The position numbers and the translations under genes were made by a program. From Corynebacterium hylobatis (GTDB lineage Bacteria; Actinomycetota; Actinomycetes; Mycobacteriales; Mycobacteriaceae): a stretch of 64,000 nt of DNA. Below the pieces are notes generated by a model that was not told where the DNA came from, did no database searches, and saw only the letters and a list, made by a program, of their open reading frames with translations. This document shows positions 60,896 through 64,000 of the stretch, piece by piece (positions within the stretch are counted from its first letter, which is position 1; every line of letters starts with the position of its first letter). Where the stretch lies: positions 39,554 to 103,553 of the forward strand of contig NZ_RXHJ01000015.1 in the NCBI RefSeq assembly GCF_003955685.1. Direction: 5' to 3'.

Positions 60896-63862
60896 TTGGC
60901 CACCGGCCTCTCACAACCCTCCCCATCCGTAAACAGACCACCCAGGGTACTGAGCTGGATCATCGGCATCATCGCCGCGCTGTTCATCCTGGCTCCCCTG
61001 GCGGTCGGTTTCTACACCGACTGGCTCTGGTTCGGTGAAGTCGACTTCCGGGGCGTCTTCACCAAGGTGCTGCTCGTCCGCATCGCCCTCTTCTTCGTGT
61101 TCGCTCTTGTCGCGGGCTTCGTCGTATGGCTCGCGGGCTTCTTCACCTGGCGCAACCGCCCGGACAGTCTCGAACACATGGACCTCAACTCACCGGTCCA
61201 TCAGTACCGCCAGGCCCTGGACAAATCCGTCCGAGGCATCCTCATCGGCATCCCCGTCGTCGTGGGCATCTTCGCCGGCTTCATCGGCCAGGGCACCTGG
61301 CGCACCGTGATGATGTTCATCAACGGCGAATCCTTCGGCGTCGACGACGCCCACTTCGGTAACGACCTCGGCTTCTACGCCTTCACCCTGCCGATGCTGC
61401 GGATGGTCGTGGACACCTTCTCCATGCTCCTGATCGTGGCCTTCGTCATCGCCCTGATCGGCCACTACCTGTTGGGCGGCATCCGGATCGGGAACCAGGC
61501 CATGGGGCTCAAGGGACACATCTCCCGCGGTGCCCGTGTCCAGCTCGCCGTGACCGGTGGCCTGTGGATGCTGCTGCAGGTCGCCTCCTACTTCCTGGAC
61601 CGCTACACCCTGCTCTACTCCAGCCAGGACACCTTCACCGGTGCCAGCTACACCGACATCCACGCCGTCCTGCCCGCCAAGATCATCCTCATGATCATCG
61701 CGGTCTTCGTCGCCGTGGCCTTCTTCTCCGCCATCGTGCTCAAGGACCTGCGCATCCCGGCGCTGGCCGTCGTCCTCATGCTGCTGTCCTCCTTCGTCAT
61801 CGGGGTGGCCTGGCCGCTGATGATGGAGCGTTTCTCCGTCCAGCCCAACCGTGTGGCCAAGGAATCGGAGTACATCTCCCGCAACATCGAGGCCACCCGC
61901 CACGCCTATGGTCTGACTGACTCGGAGGTCAGCTACCTGCGCAACTGGGGTGCGGAGGGTGCCTCCGACGACGAGGTCGCCGCCGACGAGGCCACCATCT
62001 CCAACATCCGTCTGCTGGACCCGGAGGTCCTCGCTCCCACGTTCACCCAGATGCAGCAGCTGCGTAACTTCTACGGCTTCCCGGAGACCCTCGCCGTCGA
62101 CCGTTACGAGGTGGACGGTGAGCTGCGCGACTTCGTCGTCGCGGCCCGTGAACTCGACCCGAACGCCCTGAGTGAGAACCAGCGCGACTGGATCAACCGC
62201 CACACCGTCTACACGCACGGCAACGGCTTCATCGCCGCGCAGGCCAACACCGTCGATGAGGCGGCCCGGGACGCCGGTTCAACCCGTGGTGGTTTCCCTG
62301 TCTTCACTGTCTCCGACCTGCAGACCAATGCCGCCCGTGAGGCTGTCGAGGATGCCGAGGAACTGGGTATCAAGGTCGATCAACCGCGCATCTACTACGG
62401 CCCGGTCATCGCCAACGCCGCCGACGGCGCCGACTACGCCATCGTCGGTGACAACGGCTCCGACCCAGTCGAGTACGACACCGACAACTCCTTCTACACC
62501 TACGACGGTTCCGGCGGCGTCGACATCGGCAACATGTTCAACCGTGCCGCCTTCGCGCTGCGCTACCAGGAGATGAACCTCATCCTCTCCGACCGCGTCC
62601 ACGGTGACTCGAGGATCATCTTCGAGCGTGACCCGCGTGCCCGCGTGGAGAAGGTCGCCCCCTGGCTGACCACCGACTCCAAGACCTACCCGGCCGTCGT
62701 CGACGGCCGCGTCAAGTGGATCGTCGACGGCTACACCACCCTCAACGCCCTGCCCTACACCGAGCAGACCTCGTTGACCGAGACCACCGTCGACGCCCTC
62801 AACCCCGACGGCACCAGCCAGCGGCTGATCACCGACAACGTCGGCTACATCCGCAACTCCGTCAAGGCCACCGTCGACGCCTACGACGGCACCGTCGAGC
62901 TCTACGAGTTCGACACCGAGGACCCGGTGCTCAAGGTCTGGCAGGGCATCTTCCCGGACACCGTGAATCCGGAGAGCGAGATCTCCGACGAGCTGCGCCA
63001 GCACCTGCGCTACCCCGAGGATCTGTTCAAGGTCCAGCGTGACCTGCTCGCCCGCTACCACGTCTCTGACCCGGGCGTCTTCTTCACCAACGACGCCTTC
63101 TGGTCCGTTTCTGAGGATCCGACTGCCCCTGAGGGCCGGGACGCCCTCAACCAGCCGCCCTACTACGTCGTCGCGGCTGACCCGGAGACCGAGGAATCCA
63201 GCTTCCAGCTGATCACCCCGTTCCGCGGTCTGAACCGACAGTTCCTCTCCGCACACATGGCCGTCAGCTCAGACCCGGAGACCTACGGCAGGATCACCGT
63301 CCGTGTCCTGCCCACGAACACCCAGACCCAGGGTCCAAAGCAGGCGCAGGACGCCCTGATGTCCTCCGACCAGGTCGCCCGCGACCGCACCCTGTGGGAG
63401 GGCACCAACGAGCTGCACAACGGCAACCTGCTCACCCTGCCGGTGGGTGGCGGCGAGATCCTCTACGCCGAGCCGATCTACTCGCAGCGCAAGAACCAGG
63501 AATCGGCCTTCCCGAAGCTCCTGCGTGTCCTGGTGTCCTATAAGGGCCGCGTCGGCTACGCCCCGACGATCTCCGAGGCACTGGCACAGGTCGGCATCGA
63601 CCCGCGCGCCGCCCAGGACATCGCCGGCGCGGAAACCCCGACCGTGCCTGAGCCCGAAGGCGAGGAGACGACCGAGGAGGAGCCCACCACGGACCAGCCG
63701 GCCACCGCCGCCGGCACCGAGGGTGAGGCCATCGAGCGCATCAACGAGGCACTGCGCAGCGTCGAAGGCGCCCGCTCCGGTTCCTTCGAGGATTATGGCC
63801 GGGCACTGGACGAACTCGACCGCGCGGTCGAGGAGTACCAGTCACTCAACGAGGGGAACTAA
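60896..63862 (+). CDS. UPF0182 family large membrane protein
   Basis: This 988-residue protein has about seven membrane helices in the first 330 residues, for example SWIIGIIAALFILAPLAVGFYTDWLWFGEV. A large exterior domain with conserved GDSRIIFERDPRARVEKVAPWLTTDSKTYPAVVDGR-type sequence follows. The C-terminus after about 915 is Glu/Thr-rich then helical. The homolog is Rv3193c. Start is TTG 60896 with AGGAGCAGG upstream. It may be an envelope transport or scaffold protein, but its function is unknown. Confidence 0.93.
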   Translation: MATGLSQPSPSVNRPPRVLSWIIGIIAALFILAPLAVGFYTDWLWFGEVDFRGVFTKVLLVRIALFFVFALVAGFVVWLAGFFTWRNRPDSLEHMDLNSPVHQYRQALDKSVRGILIGIPVVVGIFAGFIGQGTWRTVMMFINGESFGVDDAHFGNDLGFYAFTLPMLRMVVDTFSMLLIVAFVIALIGHYLLGGIRIGNQAMGLKGHISRGARVQLAVTGGLWMLLQVASYFLDRYTLLYSSQDTFTGASYTDIHAVLPAKIILMIIAVFVAVAFFSAIVLKDLRIPALAVVLMLLSSFVIGVAWPLMMERFSVQPNRVAKESEYISRNIEATRHAYGLTDSEVSYLRNWGAEGASDDEVAADEATISNIRLLDPEVLAPTFTQMQQLRNFYGFPETLAVDRYEVDGELRDFVVAARELDPNALSENQRDWINRHTVYTHGNGFIAAQANTVDEAARDAGSTRGGFPVFTVSDLQTNAAREAVEDAEELGIKVDQPRIYYGPVIANAADGADYAIVGDNGSDPVEYDTDNSFYTYDGSGGVDIGNMFNRAAFALRYQEMNLILSDRVHGDSRIIFERDPRARVEKVAPWLTTDSKTYPAVVDGRVKWIVDGYTTLNALPYTEQTSLTETTVDALNPDGTSQRLITDNVGYIRNSVKATVDAYDGTVELYEFDTEDPVLKVWQGIFPDTVNPESEISDELRQHLRYPEDLFKVQRDLLARYHVSDPGVFFTNDAFWSVSEDPTAPEGRDALNQPPYYVVAADPETEESSFQLITPFRGLNRQFLSAHMAVSSDPETYGRITVRVLPTNTQTQGPKQAQDALMSSDQVARDRTLWEGTNELHNGNLLTLPVGGGEILYAEPIYSQRKNQESAFPKLLRVLVSYKGRVGYAPTISEALAQVGIDPRAAQDIAGAETPTVPEPEGEETTEEEPTTDQPATAAGTEGEAIERINEALRSVEGARSGSFEDYGRALDELDRAVEEYQSLNEGN

Positions 63863-63872
63863 ACCCTGGTTG

Positions 63873-63900
63873 GCCGGGAGATTTGCAAGAATCTCCCGGC
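63873..63900 (+). terminator. Hairpin after the UPF0182 gene
   Basis: A perfect 11-bp stem GCCGGGAGATT / AATCTCCCGGC with loop TGCAAG lies 10 nt after the stop. There is no U run; it may stop or stabilise the message before the tRNA gene. Confidence 0.7.
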
Positions 63901-63912
63901 TCTGGGTATAGT
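63883..63912 (+). promoter_or_regulatory. Promoter for the initiator tRNA gene
   Basis: TTGCAA (63883-63888), an 18-nt spacer and TATAGT (63907-63912) form a strong -35/-10 pair. Transcription would begin near 63919, about 58 nt before the tRNA. The -35 lies inside the preceding hairpin. Confidence 0.6.
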
Positions 63913-63976
63913 TCAACATCTGCAGCAAAGCGGCCGGGAGGTTGTGGAGCTGCAGGGTGAAGTGAATATCACCCGA

Positions 63977-64000
63977 CGCGGGGTGGAGCAGCTCGGTAGC
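63977..64000 (+). tRNA. Initiator tRNA-fMet, first 24 nt (cut by window end)
   Basis: The final bases CGCGGGGTGGAGCAGCTCGG followed by TAGC match the acceptor, D-stem and D-loop of actinobacterial initiator tRNA. It begins with C1, as expected for the unpaired C1-A72 of initiator tRNA. The anticodon lies beyond the window, so identity rests on this half only. Confidence 0.75.

Noticed and set aside
1..64000. CRISPR array, prophage or restriction system
   Set aside because: No regularly spaced repeats, phage structural genes, integrase or restriction-modification genes were found; the single IS is the only mobile element.

Overview
This is a high-GC actinobacterial chromosome segment, most probably from a Corynebacterium. 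The gene order matches the known Corynebacterium glutamicum block tus transporter / lcpA-wbbL-GDP-mannose pyrophosphorylase-whcD / manB-manA / sahH-tmk-mtrA-mtrB-lpqB / hpf-secA / desaturase / rsgA-aroA / sigH-rshA-whcE / rhlE / adnAB / nudC / uvrD2. Mycobacterium tuberculosis carries the same genes around Rv3193c to Rv3268. The proteins serve a mycolic-acid, arabinogalactan and lipomannan envelope.

Layout: (1) 1-2420: two small genes, a YbdK-type carboxylate-amine ligase with an unlisted 28-codon leader frame, and a small membrane protein. (2) 2220-6752 (-): a trehalose-type ABC importer (tusK, tusE, tusF, tusG) with hairpins between cistrons. (3) 6798-10977: a TIGR03089 protein, then an accessory stretch holding a hydratase gene split by a 974-bp IS5-type element, a RidA protein and an ArsB/SLC13-type permease. 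In mycobacteria the TIGR03089 gene lies next to the LCP gene, so this stretch looks inserted. (4) 10982-22577: cell-wall ligase, rhamnosyl transferase, GDP-mannose and mannose-phosphate enzymes, the WhiB regulator whcD, and sahH. (5) 22577-31608: tmk, mtrAB-lpqB, a ComF-like protein, hpf and secA. (6) 31703-38609: HAD and DUF6912 proteins, a reductase/acyl desaturase pair behind a long palindrome, rsgA-aroA, and SRAP and YbaK proteins. (7) 38656-40118: sigH-rshA, the 24-residue ribosomal protein bL37 and whcE with a long leader. (8) 40589-55678: rhlE region, DUF3107, DUF3152 and TIGR02569 proteins, then the tightly packed repair genes adnA-adnB-K+ channel-nudC-uvrD2. (9) 55683-64000: a cyclodehydratase-like protein, two metallopeptidase-like proteins, a PDZ/Lon-type protease, a lipoprotein, UPF0182, and the first 24 nt of an initiator tRNA.

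A recurring signal is a TANNNT-like -10 hexamer placed 7-9 nt before the start codon, which predicts leaderless mRNAs for at least a dozen genes. It helped to choose several starts. No CRISPR array, prophage or toxin-antitoxin module was seen. The only stretch over 300 bp without a gene is 40119-40588, the whcE control region.
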